From contig JAEZCG010000077.1 in assembly GCA_023430065.1 (NCBI GenBank), positions 1 through 17,507 of the forward strand: a stretch of DNA of 17,507 nucleotides, given 5' to 3'. The notes beneath the pieces were generated by a model, which searched no databases, was not told the DNA's origin, and was given only the letters and a program-made list of their open reading frames with translations. Shown in pieces: positions 1-7,810 of the stretch. Within the stretch, counting starts at the first letter, position 1. Each line of letters begins with the position of its first letter. The position numbers and the translations under genes were made by a program. The stretch is from Pseudomonadota bacterium. Its GTDB lineage: Bacteria > Pseudomonadota > Gammaproteobacteria > Burkholderiales > SHXO01.

Positions 1-2
1 CG

Positions 3-857
3 CCCGAGTACCTCAAGGTCAACCGTGGCATGTCGCTGCAGGAATTCAAGGGCATCTTCTGGTGGGAATACGTCCACCGCCTGCTGGGACGCCTGATCGG
101 CCTGGCCTTCCTGCTTCCCCTGATCTGGTTCATCGTGCGCCGGAAGGTGGACGCGGCACTCACCCCGCGGCTGCTCGGCATCTTCCTGCTCGGCGGGGTG
201 CAGGGCTTCGTGGGCTGGTGGATGGTCAGCAGCGGACTGGTGGACGATCCGCGCGTGAGCCACGTGCGCCTGTCGATTCATTTGGGTCTCGCCTTCCTGA
301 TCTTCGGGGCGATGTTCTGGACCGCCCTCGACCTGCTATCCAACGAGGTCCGTGAGCGCCTCGACCGCAGTCTCGCCCCGGTGGCCAGCTTCGCCAGCAT
401 CCTGAGCGTGGTGATCTTCGTGATGGTGCTGTCGGGGGGACTGGTGGCCGGGACTCGCGCCGGCTACGCGTACAACACATTTCCGCTCATGAACGGCCAT
501 GTGTTTCCACCCGAGTACTTCCTGCTCTCGCCCTGGTGGGACAACTTCCTGCACAACATGGCGACCGTGCAATTCAATCACCGGCTCATCGCCTGGGCGC
601 TGTTATTCCTGATCCCCGTCCTGTGGTGGCGCGCATGGCGCGCGGGCGTACGCGGCCAGTTGCGGCTGCCGCTCGACCTGCTGATGCTGATGCTGCTCGT
701 GCAGGTCGGACTGGGAATAGCCACGCTGATGCAGCGTGTTCCGGTGGTACTCGGCACGGCTCATCAGGCGGGTGCGCTGGTGTTGTTCGCGCTGGCGCTG
801 TGGAGTGCGCACGTGCTGCGCCGGCGCGCCGCGATGGGGCCGGTGCGCCGGATCTGA
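3..857 (+). CDS. ctaA: Heme A synthase (COX15/CtaA family), 5' truncated by window edge
   Basis: Converts heme O to heme A for aa3-type cytochrome oxidases, in the inner membrane. The reading frame is open from base 3; residues before the first ATG (base 30) read PEYLKVNRG, which fits the conserved periplasmic segment of COX15 proteins, so the true start is upstream and that ATG is internal. The visible 284 residues hold the heme-ligand histidine contexts of the family: WEYVHRLLGR, SIHLGLAF, HNMATVQFNHRLIAW and GTAHQAGALVLF. Long hydrophobic segments between them give about seven membrane helices; the first helix and loop are missing. The N..MSL..FK.IFWWE stretch resembles the COX15 branch of the family rather than Bacillus CtaA, as I know these groups. 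No partner oxidase gene is visible. It ends 39 bp from the convergent MgtC-like gene. Confidence 0.93.
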   Translation, partial: PEYLKVNRGMSLQEFKGIFWWEYVHRLLGRLIGLAFLLPLIWFIVRRKVDAALTPRLLGIFLLGGVQGFVGWWMVSSGLVDDPRVSHVRLSIHLGLAFLIFGAMFWTALDLLSNEVRERLDRSLAPVASFASILSVVIFVMVLSGGLVAGTRAGYAYNTFPLMNGHVFPPEYFLLSPWWDNFLHNMATVQFNHRLIAWALLFLIPVLWWRAWRAGVRGQLRLPLDLLMLMLLVQVGLGIATLMQRVPVVLGTAHQAGALVLFALALWSAHVLRRRAAMGPVRRI

Positions 858-859
858 AG

Positions 860-885
860 CGTCCGTGCCTCCGGACGATACGGAG
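860..885. terminator. Possible bidirectional terminator with alternative stems
   Basis: The 39-bp gap between two convergent genes contains a perfect 6-bp stem (CGTCCG at 860-865, CGGACG at 872-877, 6-nt loop). It overlaps a competing stem (CTCCG at 869-873, CGGAG at 881-885). Only one can form at a time. No T-run follows on either strand, so a classical intrinsic terminator is not shown. The position between converging stops is the main support. Confidence 0.3.
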
Positions 886-896
886 CCAGGACTACG

Positions 897-2171
897 CTAG
901 AGCAGGAACAACGCCGCCGAGCCGATCGCTACGATGGCGATTCCCGCCGTCAGGACCCGGCGCCGCACCGCTGCCCCGCCCAGTACCACCACCATCCCGA
1001 CCTTGACCACCGTGTTCGCCAGCGCCGCGACCACGATTGCCTGCGCGGCGAGGTCGGCCTCGCCGATACGCGCGTAGTCCGCCATCGACAGGGTGATGGC
1101 ATCGACGTCGGTGAGTCCGGCAAGGGCGGCGACCAGTAGCAGCCCCTGGCCTTCGTAGTAGTGTCTGGTCAGCGCCACCAGCATCAGCACTACCGCGAAG
1201 AACGCGGTGAACTTCGCCGCCGACGTGAGACTGAACGGGTTCGACAAGGGCACTGCGTCGCGATCGGTCGCGCCCTCAGTCGTCCGCCGGCTGCGCAGGT
1301 AGAACAGCACGGCCGCGACGACCGCGGCGCCGCCCATCGCGAGCAGCGCGGGCCACAGCGATCCGATGAGCGCGGCATTGACCACCAGCACCTCGACCAC
1401 GACACGGCCGAACATCACTGCCCACGCCACGAGAATGCCACAGGCGAACGCGTCGGCACCCGCCGTGGCGCCACGGCTTTGCCGCGCGAAACTCAGCGTG
1501 ACGGCAGTGGACGAGACTAGCCCGCCGGTCAGCCCGGTGACCGCCGCACCCCGGTGGCTGCCCACCAGGCGCGTGGCAACGTACCCGATCAGGGAGAGGC
1601 TGGCTATCAGGATCGTGAGCAGCCACAGCTTGTAGGGATTGAGCGCGTCCCATGGATCGATGGTCCGGTCCGGCAGCAGAGGCAGCACGATGAAGGTGGC
1701 GATCAGCAGGCGCAGACCGGCGTACAGGTCGTCGCGCCCGATGCGGCCGACCAGACCGTGCAGCGGTTGCTTGTAGGCGAGCACCGCGGAGACGGCGATG
1801 GCGAGTCCCACGCCGATCTCCACGTAGCCGAACAGCACGGTCGCGCCCAGAAGGAAGACCACCAGCGCAGCGGTCTCGGTGGTCAGGCCGATCGAATCGG
1901 GGTGGATGCGTGCGTGAACCAGGTAGCCGGCAATCACCACGGCCGCCGCGCTGCCCAGGGCGCCGGCGAAGATCAGGTAGGTCTCGAGCTCGACCGAGAG
2001 CCAGGCCGACATGGCACCGGCGGCGGCCATCAGGATGAAGGTGCGCAGGCCGCCGATGGAGCCATGCCCGTCCTCGCGCTTGCGCTTCTCGCGGTCGATG
2101 CCGACGAGGGCGCCGATCAGCAGGGCAATGGCGAAGTCGCGTACGGTGAGCAGGTCGGCGGAGAAGTCCAT
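897..2171 (-). CDS. MgtC/SapB N-terminal domain plus DUF4010 membrane protein
   Basis: An integral membrane protein of 424 residues. The N-terminal part (about residues 5-130) matches the MgtC/SapB-type membrane domain: RDFAIALLIGALVGIDREKR, then a glycine-rich GGLRTF and several helices. The C-terminal half is a DUF4010 membrane region with TGLTGGLVSSTAVTLSFAR and GLTDVDAITLSMADYAR. Such two-part proteins are common in proteobacteria and their substrate is not established; MgtC itself is linked to magnesium limitation and virulence, which should not be transferred here. The start chosen is the ATG at 2171, directly before the hydrophobic domain (MDFSADLL). An ATG at 2210 would add 13 residues (MWCLASRRWHTVK) that look like non-coding extension, though neither start has a strong ribosome binding site. 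It lies downstream of ppx on the same strand and may be cotranscribed. Confidence 0.87.
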   Translation of the reverse strand: MDFSADLLTVRDFAIALLIGALVGIDREKRKREDGHGSIGGLRTFILMAAAGAMSAWLSVELETYLIFAGALGSAAAVVIAGYLVHARIHPDSIGLTTETAALVVFLLGATVLFGYVEIGVGLAIAVSAVLAYKQPLHGLVGRIGRDDLYAGLRLLIATFIVLPLLPDRTIDPWDALNPYKLWLLTILIASLSLIGYVATRLVGSHRGAAVTGLTGGLVSSTAVTLSFARQSRGATAGADAFACGILVAWAVMFGRVVVEVLVVNAALIGSLWPALLAMGGAAVVAAVLFYLRSRRTTEGATDRDAVPLSNPFSLTSAAKFTAFFAVVLMLVALTRHYYEGQGLLLVAALAGLTDVDAITLSMADYARIGEADLAAQAIVVAALANTVVKVGMVVVLGGAAVRRRVLTAGIAIVAIGSAALFLL

Positions 2172-2219
2172 CTTCACAGTGTGCCATCGCCGCGAGGCGA
2201 GACACCACATTCGGCCCGC

Positions 2220-3743
2220 CTACTCGACCGTCGTCAGTTCGGGCTCGTTCTCGAGCTCATCGAGTGCAGGAATGTCGAGCGCCACGCCGATCCTGCGCCA
2301 TTCGCGCACCTCCTCGCGCAACGCCGCGGCGGTCAGCGGACTGCGTCCCAGCCACTGTGCGTCCAGGCCGAGTCGGAATCCCTTTGCGTCGCAGCGCGCC
2401 CGGATGGCGGGTATCGCCACGTCAGTACGGCTGCGATGGAACAGCACGGCCAGGCGCAGCGCCATCACCATGGCCAGGTCCAGGTTGCTGCTGATCTGGC
2501 CCTTCATCTTGTCCGTCGTGCCTCGATGCGCGAGAACCAGCAGCGACAGGTGTGCCTGCTCCATGCGCGAGAAGCCGGGCATGTCGGCGTGACTGAGGAT
2601 GTAGGCCGAATGCTTGTGATAGCCGGAGTGCGCCACCGACAAGCCGATTTCGTGCAGGCGCGCCGCCCACGACAGCAGGTGCAGCGGGTAGTCCGCATCC
2701 GCGCGCAGGTCGCCGAAGAACTGGCGCAGCAGCTCGAGCGCCAGGTGTTCGACGCGGCGCGCCTGGCGCATGTCCACGTGGTAGCGCTTGGCGAAGTGGG
2801 CCACGGAGACGTCGCGCATGTCGTGGTCGTGGAATCGCCCCATCATGTCGTACAGCACACCCTGGCGCATCGCGCCGGTGGCGAGGATCATGCGCTCGAT
2901 GCGCAACTCCTCGAATGCGGCGGACATGATGGCGAATCCGCCCGGCAGCGCCGCCACGCGGTCCGGCCGCAGGCCCGGAAACTCCACCCGGTCGAGATCT
3001 CCGAACTTGAGGAGCGCGCTGCGCAGGCGATCCAGCCCGTTGGCAGTGATGGCGCCCGCGCTCCAGCCGTTTGCCTCGAGGATGTCGCCGATCGAGCGCG
3101 CCGTGCCGGACGATCCGACCGCCTCCTTCCAGTGTCCGGACGAGAACTCACGGCGGATGGTCTGCACCTCGAGGCGGGCGGCGGTTTCTGCCTGCTTGAA
3201 GTTGCTCTTGCTCAGGCGTCCCCCGGGAAAATAGCGCAGGCTGTAGGTGACGCAGCCCATGTACAGGCTTTCCAGCTTTTGCGGGCGGTATCCGGCGCCG
3301 ATGATGAATTCGGTGGAGCCGCCGCCGATGTCCATCACCATGCGCTTGCTGCCGTTGACCGGCAGACTGTGCGACACGCCGAGATAGATGAGGCGTGCTT
3401 CTTCCTTGCCCGCCACTACCTCGATCGGGAAACCGAGCGCGGCCTCGGCCCGGGTGAGGAATTCGTGCGCGTTCTTGGCCACCCGCAGGGTATTGGTGCC
3501 GACCGCGCGCACCGCTTCCGGGCTCAGGCCGCGCAGCCGCTCGCCGAATCGCTGCAACGCCTCGAGGGCGCGCTGCTGCGAGGCCTCGTCCAGACGCTTG
3601 TCGGCTTGCAGCCCGGCGGCGAGACGCACCGGCTCGCGCAGCGAATCCAACGGGTAGATCTGGTCGTCGACGACGCGGGCGACCTGCAGGCGGAAGCTGT
3701 TGGAGCCGAGATCGACCGCGGCCAACGTCGGGAAGCGGCTCAT
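2220..3743 (-). CDS. ppx: Exopolyphosphatase, Ppx/GppA family
   Basis: Releases terminal phosphate from inorganic polyphosphate; related GppA enzymes act on pppGpp. The 507-residue protein has the ASKHA phosphatase signatures: AAVDLGSNSFRLQVAR (residues 8-23), the acidic stretch GKEEARLIYLG (112-122) that aligns with the catalytic Glu region, and the second phosphate loop MDIGGGSTEFIIG (137-149). The C-terminal half holds the helical HD-like domain, with AARLHEIGLSVAHSGYHKHS. Length is close to E. coli Ppx, which argues for Ppx rather than a short GppA form; the family does not fully separate the two activities. The ATG at 3743 gives the normal N-terminus MSRFPTLAAVDLG and has GGGG just upstream. 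The in-frame ATG at 3779 adds an Arg-rich dozen residues unlike the family. phoU lies 93 bp upstream on the same strand. Confidence 0.94.
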   Translation of the reverse strand: MSRFPTLAAVDLGSNSFRLQVARVVDDQIYPLDSLREPVRLAAGLQADKRLDEASQQRALEALQRFGERLRGLSPEAVRAVGTNTLRVAKNAHEFLTRAEAALGFPIEVVAGKEEARLIYLGVSHSLPVNGSKRMVMDIGGGSTEFIIGAGYRPQKLESLYMGCVTYSLRYFPGGRLSKSNFKQAETAARLEVQTIRREFSSGHWKEAVGSSGTARSIGDILEANGWSAGAITANGLDRLRSALLKFGDLDRVEFPGLRPDRVAALPGGFAIMSAAFEELRIERMILATGAMRQGVLYDMMGRFHDHDMRDVSVAHFAKRYHVDMRQARRVEHLALELLRQFFGDLRADADYPLHLLSWAARLHEIGLSVAHSGYHKHSAYILSHADMPGFSRMEQAHLSLLVLAHRGTTDKMKGQISSNLDLAMVMALRLAVLFHRSRTDVAIPAIRARCDAKGFRLGLDAQWLGRSPLTAAALREEVREWRRIGVALDIPALDELENEPELTTVE

Positions 3744-3836
3744 CGCCCCGCACGCCTGGCGAACGCGCGCCCGTCCCACGTCGTTGCGCCGGACCGCGTG
3801 TGCGGCGCGGGTCGTACGCAGACGGCCGAACCCACG

Positions 3837-4541
3837 TCAGGCCAGGATCTCGCGCTCGATCTCTTCCAAGGCAGTGTGACGCACATCCTTGCCCTTGACC
3901 ATGTAGATCACATACTCCGAGATGTTTTTGGCATGGTCGCCGATGCGTTCGAGCGCCTTGGCGATGAACAGGATCTCGATGGAGGCGGAAATGGTGCGCG
4001 GGTCCTCCATCATGAACGTGATGAGCTGCCGCAGGATGGCGCGGAATTCCTCGTCCACGTGGCGGTCGGTGCGCACCACCTCGGCCGATCCGCTCACATC
4101 CAGCCGTGCGAAGCAGTCGAGCGACTTGCGCAGCATCTCGGTGGCGAGTGTGGACATGCGGCGGATCTCGACGTAGCGCGGCTGCTGCACCCGGTCCACG
4201 GAGTAGAACAGGGCGGCCATGCGGGCGATCTTCGCGGCCTCGTCGCCGATGCGCTCCAGGTCGGTAATGGTCTTGATCACCGCCATCACCAGGCGCAGGT
4301 CGGACGCCGCCGGCTGACGCCGCGCGATGATCGTGCTGCAATCCTCGTCGATGCCCACTTCCATGGCGTTGACCTTGTGATCGTTGGCCACCACGGTCGC
4401 GCACAGCTCGACGTCGGCACGGGTGAGCGCGTCCACCGCCATCGAGATCTGCTGCTCGACGAACCCGCCCATCTGCAGGACTCGCGAACGCAGGTTCTCC
4501 AGCTCGGCGTCGAACTGCTTCGAGGTGTGATCTGAGGACAT
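3837..4541 (-). CDS. phoU: Phosphate signalling regulator PhoU
   Basis: A cytoplasmic negative regulator that couples the Pst phosphate transporter to the PhoR sensor kinase and influences polyphosphate and persistence. The 234-residue protein has the two-fold PhoU repeat: each half carries the metal-site motif, first DLERIGDEAAKIAR and then ALERIGDHAKNISE. Length matches E. coli PhoU (241). The ATG at 4541 has a clear ribosome binding site, AAGGAG six bases upstream. No pst genes are in the window, so PhoU is separated from its usual transporter partner and instead sits directly before ppx. This suggests control of polyphosphate breakdown together with phosphate signalling, an inference from position only. 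The 114-bp upstream gap to rpiA carries several dyads and a TTGACA element, so it may have its own promoter. Confidence 0.96.
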   Translation of the reverse strand: MSSDHTSKQFDAELENLRSRVLQMGGFVEQQISMAVDALTRADVELCATVVANDHKVNAMEVGIDEDCSTIIARRQPAASDLRLVMAVIKTITDLERIGDEAAKIARMAALFYSVDRVQQPRYVEIRRMSTLATEMLRKSLDCFARLDVSGSAEVVRTDRHVDEEFRAILRQLITFMMEDPRTISASIEILFIAKALERIGDHAKNISEYVIYMVKGKDVRHTALEEIEREILA

Positions 4542-4598
4542 TCCAGGCTCCTTGGCGCCGCCAGCAGCACAGGCCCTTGCATCGGCCGACGACGCAGT

Positions 4599-4630
4599 TT
4601 ACTTCAGTAAGTTGACGGTAGCGTGTCAAC
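4599..4630 (-). promoter_or_regulatory. Candidate phoU promoter/operator with two adjacent dyads
   Basis: Between rpiA and phoU the sequence holds TTACT-2-AGTAA (4599-4610) immediately next to GTTGAC-8-GTCAAC (4611-4630). Read on the minus strand, the second dyad contains a perfect TTGACA -35 hexamer. Seventeen bases after it comes TGAAGT within the other dyad, a poor -10. The combination could be a promoter overlapped by operator sites, but the -10 match is weak. It does not look like a canonical PhoB box with two TGTCA direct repeats. Confidence 0.35.
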
Positions 4631-4648
4631 GTGCGCCAGGCGGCGCAC
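4631..4648 (-). terminator. Hairpin just downstream of rpiA
   Basis: GTGCGCC-4-GGCGCAC is a perfect 7-bp GC-rich stem with a 4-nt loop, placed 8-25 bases after the rpiA stop on the minus strand. No U-run follows, so intrinsic termination is uncertain. It may attenuate read-through from rpiA into phoU or stabilise the rpiA mRNA 3' end. Confidence 0.35.
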
Positions 4649-4655
4649 GCGCGGC

Positions 4656-5315
4656 TCAGTCCGGCAGGCGAACGACCCCCGTCGGAGTACCCAGGAGCAA
4701 GACGTCTGCCGGGCGCCGCGCGAAGATGCCGTTGGTCACCACGCCGGCGATCTGGTTGATGCGCCCCTCCAGTTCCACCGGATCCCGAATGGCCAGCCCG
4801 TGCACGTCCAGGATCACGTTGCCGTAGTCGCTGACGAAGTTCTCGCGCAGGACGGCCCGTCCGCCCAGTGCTGCCATTTCGCGGGCCACGTGGGCGCGTG
4901 CCAGCGGGATGACCTCTACGGGCAGCGGGAAAGCGCCCAGGATGTCTTTCTTCTTGGCCTGGTCGGCGATGCACACGAACTGCCGGGACATGGCGGCCAC
5001 GATCTTCTCGCCCGTGAGGGCACCGCCGCCGCCTTTGATCATGTGCAGGCGCGGCGTAATCTCGTCGGCGCCATCGACGTACACGGAAATGCCGTCCACC
5101 GCGTTCAGATCGAGAACGGGGATTCCCATCCGTGCCAGGCGCTCGGCGGAGGCCCGCGAACTGGAGACCGCGCCGGCGATGCGGCCGCGCCTGTCGCCCA
5201 GGCCGTCGATGAAGAAATTCACCGTCGAGCCGGTGCCTACGCCCACGATTGCGCCGTCGGGAATGTACGCCAGCGCGGCCAGCGCGGCCGCTCTTTTCAT
5301 CTCGTCGCTCGTCAT
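4656..5315 (-). CDS. rpiA: Ribose-5-phosphate isomerase A
   Basis: Interconverts ribose 5-phosphate and ribulose 5-phosphate in the non-oxidative pentose phosphate pathway; cytosolic. The start at 5315 gives 219 residues, exactly the length of E. coli RpiA. Signatures are in place: the phosphate loop GVGTGST (25-31), AVSSS (49-53), YVDGADEI (79-86) with the catalytic-site Asp residues, and [11 protein letters not shown] (94-104), whose Glu103 corresponds to the catalytic base. The ending [20 protein letters not shown] is also typical. An in-frame ATG at 5381 would add 22 unrelated residues and is rejected. A TGCTATGCT extended -10 lies 26-31 bases upstream. It is the most upstream gene of the leftward rpiA-phoU-ppx series. 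Confidence 0.96.
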   Translation of the reverse strand: MTSDEMKRAAALAALAYIPDGAIVGVGTGSTVNFFIDGLGDRRGRIAGAVSSSRASAERLARMGIPVLDLNAVDGISVYVDGADEITPRLHMIKGGGGALTGEKIVAAMSRQFVCIADQAKKKDILGAFPLPVEVIPLARAHVAREMAALGGRAVLRENFVSDYGNVILDVHGLAIRDPVELEGRINQIAGVVTNGIFARRPADVLLLGTPTGVVRLPD

Positions 5316-5846
5316 GATTCGTCCGCAGAAGCGAGGCGAGAGCATAGCACCGCCCGCCGGGAGCCCCGCGCGCGCATCCATGGAGATCGTGCCTGACCAT
5401 CCGGCGCCGCGCCCGCCAGCTTCGCAGCCGCCGACGGCTACGAGCGCGGCCGGCAGACCTGATGATGGAACGGGCTGCCTTCGGCGAGCGGCTGCGCCGG
5501 GCGATCAAGATCGTCGGAGTGGAGCCGATAGATCCGCACGTGATGACGCGCTGGGCGACAGCCGATCGGCGCATGCGCCGGCGCGGAACCAGCGCCTGCG
5601 ACCCCGCGCAGCATCACCGCGCGGACGCTGGACGGTTTGGGGCAGCATGTCGGCTTCCGGCGGATCGCAGCGCGCGTTCGCGCTTGCTCACGCGGCGCCA
5701 CCCTCGTCGCGTCGACGCGTGCGGCGACCCGACTCACCGATTCCTCCCCGATGCACAGGACGCGCAGCAAGGCCGTGGAACTATGGGAAAATCCTGCAGT
5801 CGTGTAGACGTGCGCCGCGCGGCGCGATCGTGGGAGGACTGATTCG
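5316..5846. other. 531-bp gene-free divergent region, rich in palindromes
   Basis: No convincing gene is seen between rpiA (leftward) and slt (rightward). Open frames exist on both strands but are rich in Arg, Ala and Pro and match no family I know. Within it are overlapping perfect palindromes at 5561-5570 (GCCGATCGGC), 5567-5580 (CGGCGCATGCGCCG) and 5575-5584 (GCGCCGGCGC). Another lies at 5708-5719 (CGCGTCGACGCG), and a bulged hairpin at 5667-5687 has a CGTT loop. The ends should contain the rpiA and slt promoters. A weak GAAAAT -10-like hexamer for slt is at 5787-5792, without a recognisable -35. A structured RNA or a decayed gene is possible but not shown. Confidence 0.5.
5341..5349 (-). 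promoter_or_regulatory. Candidate extended -10 promoter of rpiA
   Basis: On the minus strand the sequence TGCTATGCT occurs about 26 bases before the rpiA ATG: a TGn extension plus a TATGCT hexamer (TATAAT consensus). It would start transcription about 20 bases upstream of the gene. No good -35 is seen at the expected distance, as is common for extended -10 promoters. Based on motif match only. Confidence 0.35.
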
Positions 5847-7772
5847 GTGATCGCTGCAGCCTGGCGAAAGCTCGCGGTCGTGCTGAGCGCGACGGCCGCG
5901 CTCGTGTACGCCGATGCCGTGCGTGCCGATGCCGACGACGACTTCCTGGCCGCGCGCGACGCCTTCCTGCGCGCCCAGCATGAGCGCGTGGACGCACTCG
6001 CGCCGAAGCTGGCCGGCCATCCGCTCGAGGCCTATGTGCGCTACTGGCAGCTGAGCGGCCGGATCGCACAGCGCAACCAGGCCGAGGTGCGCGCCTTCCT
6101 CCACGACCAGGGTGATTCGCTGCTGGGGCAGCGGCTGCGCAGCGACTGGGTGAAGCAGCTCGCACGGCAGGGCGACTGGGATGCCTTCGAGCGCGAGTCG
6201 GCCACGCTCGGCGACGAAGACGTCGAACTGCGCTGCTACCGCCTCCAGGCGCTTCTGGCACGCGACCAGGACGTCGCCGCCGCGGCGCGTCCCGTCTGGC
6301 TGCAGGGCACCGCCCAACCCGAGAGCTGCGCCCCGGTGTTCGACGCGCTGCTGCGCAACGGGCACCTCGGCGAGGCCGACGTGTGGCAGCGCATCCGCCT
6401 GGCGCTCGCCGCAGGCAACGTGACCCTGGCCAAGTCGCTCGCATCGCACCTGCCGGCGCGATCGCGTCCCGACGGCAAAGTGCTGGACGCAATCGTGCGC
6501 AAGCCGCAGCAATACCTGGGCGCGAAGACGCTGCCGCTCAAGACACGGGCCCAGCGCGAGCTGGCCGTGTTCGCCGTGATGCGACTGGCGCAGACGTTGC
6601 CCGCGGTCGCCGCCACGCGGCTCGAGCGCATGGAGAACGCACTTCCTGCGGAGGACCGCGCCTACGCCTGGGGCCAGGTGGCAACCGCCGGTGCCCTGCG
6701 CCATCGACCGGAGACCCTGGAGTGGTACAAGCGCGCGGACGATCGCCAGCTCACCGATCGCCAGCTCGGCTGGATGGCACGCAGCGCCATGCGGGTGGGT
6801 GCGTGGCCGACCGTCGAGCACGCCATCGGAGCCATGAGCGAGACGGAGCGGCAGGTGACGGTGTGGCGCTACTGGCTCGCCCGCGCGTACCGGGCCCAGG
6901 GCCGGGAGGCCGAGGCCAATGCCCTGCTCGCCCCGCTGTCACTCGTGCACAATTTCTACGGGCGGCTCGCCGCGGAGGAACTGGGTGACGCGCTGTCGGA
7001 AACACCCACGGCCTACAGCCCGACGCCGGACGAGATCGCGCGGGTCGAGAAGCTGTCCGGCATCCAGCGCGCGCTGCATTTCCATCGCCTCGGCCTGCGA
7101 ACGGAGGGTGCGCTCGAGTGGGGCTGGAGCACGCGCGACTTCGACGATCACCAGTTGCTGGCCGCGGCGGTGTTGGCCAACCGCGCCGGCTGGTACGACC
7201 GCGCGATCGATGCGGCGGAACGGACGCAGGCCCTGCACGATTTCAACCTGCGCTATCCGATGCCGCATCGGGACGTGGTGGCGACCTACACGCGCCAGCT
7301 GGACCTGGAGGAGGCGTGGGTCTACGGCCTGATGCGGCAGGAAAGCCGCTTCATCGCCGATGCGCGTTCGAGCGCGGGCGCGCAGGGTCTGATGCAGCTC
7401 ATGCCCGCCACGGCGCGGCACGTGGCCAAGCGCATGGGGATGGGCAACTTCGACCGGCGCGCGGTGATCGCCGTGGACACCAACATCAGCCTCGGCACCT
7501 ACTATCTGCGCGACCTCATGGACAGCCTGGGCCATGCGGTGCTCGCGACGGCGGGTTACAACGCCGGCCCTGGACGCGCCCGGCAGTGGCGGTCGAACGC
7601 GCCGCTCGAAGGCGCGATCTACGCCGAGAACATCCCGTTCAATGAGACCCGCGACTACGTGCGCAAGGTGATGAGCAACACGATGTACTATTCGCGCCTG
7701 CTGAGCAGGAACGTGCTGACGCTCAAGCAGCGTCTGGGCACGATCGAGGCCCGGCCCGGCAACGACGAGTAG
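5847..7772 (+). CDS. slt: Soluble lytic murein transglycosylase (Slt70-type)
   Basis: Cleaves the MurNAc-GlcNAc bond of peptidoglycan with formation of 1,6-anhydro-MurNAc, acting in the periplasm. The 641-residue protein begins with a signal-peptide-like segment (two early basic residues, a hydrophobic Leu/Val/Ala run, then VRADA near residue 27). A long alpha-helical region follows (about 30-450), as in the U-shaped superhelix of Slt70. The catalytic SLT domain is near residues 480-620: the catalytic Glu499 sits in MRQESRF, followed by SSAGAQGLMQLMPATA and the AGYNAGPGRA motif. The GTG start has a strong GGGAGGA site eight bases upstream. Size agrees with E. coli Slt70 (about 645 with signal). 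A single rightward run of genes follows, slt to cca, with gaps of 11-38 bp. Confidence 0.94.
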   Translation: MIAAAWRKLAVVLSATAALVYADAVRADADDDFLAARDAFLRAQHERVDALAPKLAGHPLEAYVRYWQLSGRIAQRNQAEVRAFLHDQGDSLLGQRLRSDWVKQLARQGDWDAFERESATLGDEDVELRCYRLQALLARDQDVAAAARPVWLQGTAQPESCAPVFDALLRNGHLGEADVWQRIRLALAAGNVTLAKSLASHLPARSRPDGKVLDAIVRKPQQYLGAKTLPLKTRAQRELAVFAVMRLAQTLPAVAATRLERMENALPAEDRAYAWGQVATAGALRHRPETLEWYKRADDRQLTDRQLGWMARSAMRVGAWPTVEHAIGAMSETERQVTVWRYWLARAYRAQGREAEANALLAPLSLVHNFYGRLAAEELGDALSETPTAYSPTPDEIARVEKLSGIQRALHFHRLGLRTEGALEWGWSTRDFDDHQLLAAAVLANRAGWYDRAIDAAERTQALHDFNLRYPMPHRDVVATYTRQLDLEEAWVYGLMRQESRFIADARSSAGAQGLMQLMPATARHVAKRMGMGNFDRRAVIAVDTNISLGTYYLRDLMDSLGHAVLATAGYNAGPGRARQWRSNAPLEGAIYAENIPFNETRDYVRKVMSNTMYYSRLLSRNVLTLKQRLGTIEARPGNDE

Positions 7773-7810
7773 GCTTTCACCATCCCAACGCACTCAAACT
7801 GTCCTGGACC

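Noticed and set aside
1554..4535. 993-codon plus-strand open frame opposite the MgtC-like, ppx and phoU genes
   Set aside because: Composition is rich in His, Gln, Arg and Gly without any domain, and the opposite strand holds three well recognised genes. Long antisense frames are expected in high-GC DNA.
4599..4630. PhoB box before phoU
   Set aside because: The expected pair of TGTCA repeats 11 bases apart is absent; the sequence is instead two inverted repeats.
3148..5574. 808-codon minus-strand open frame running through rpiA, phoU and ppx in another frame
   Set aside because: Arg/Gly/Ala-rich shadow with no motif; the true frames on the same strand carry intact family signatures.
5438..5770. 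110-codon minus-strand open frame in the rpiA-slt gap
   Set aside because: Arg/Pro-rich, no ribosome binding site, no family resemblance.
5734..6821. Two long minus-strand open frames opposite slt
   Set aside because: Both lie antisense to the clear Slt superhelix region, are dominated by Arg/Ala or Gln/His, and lack motifs.
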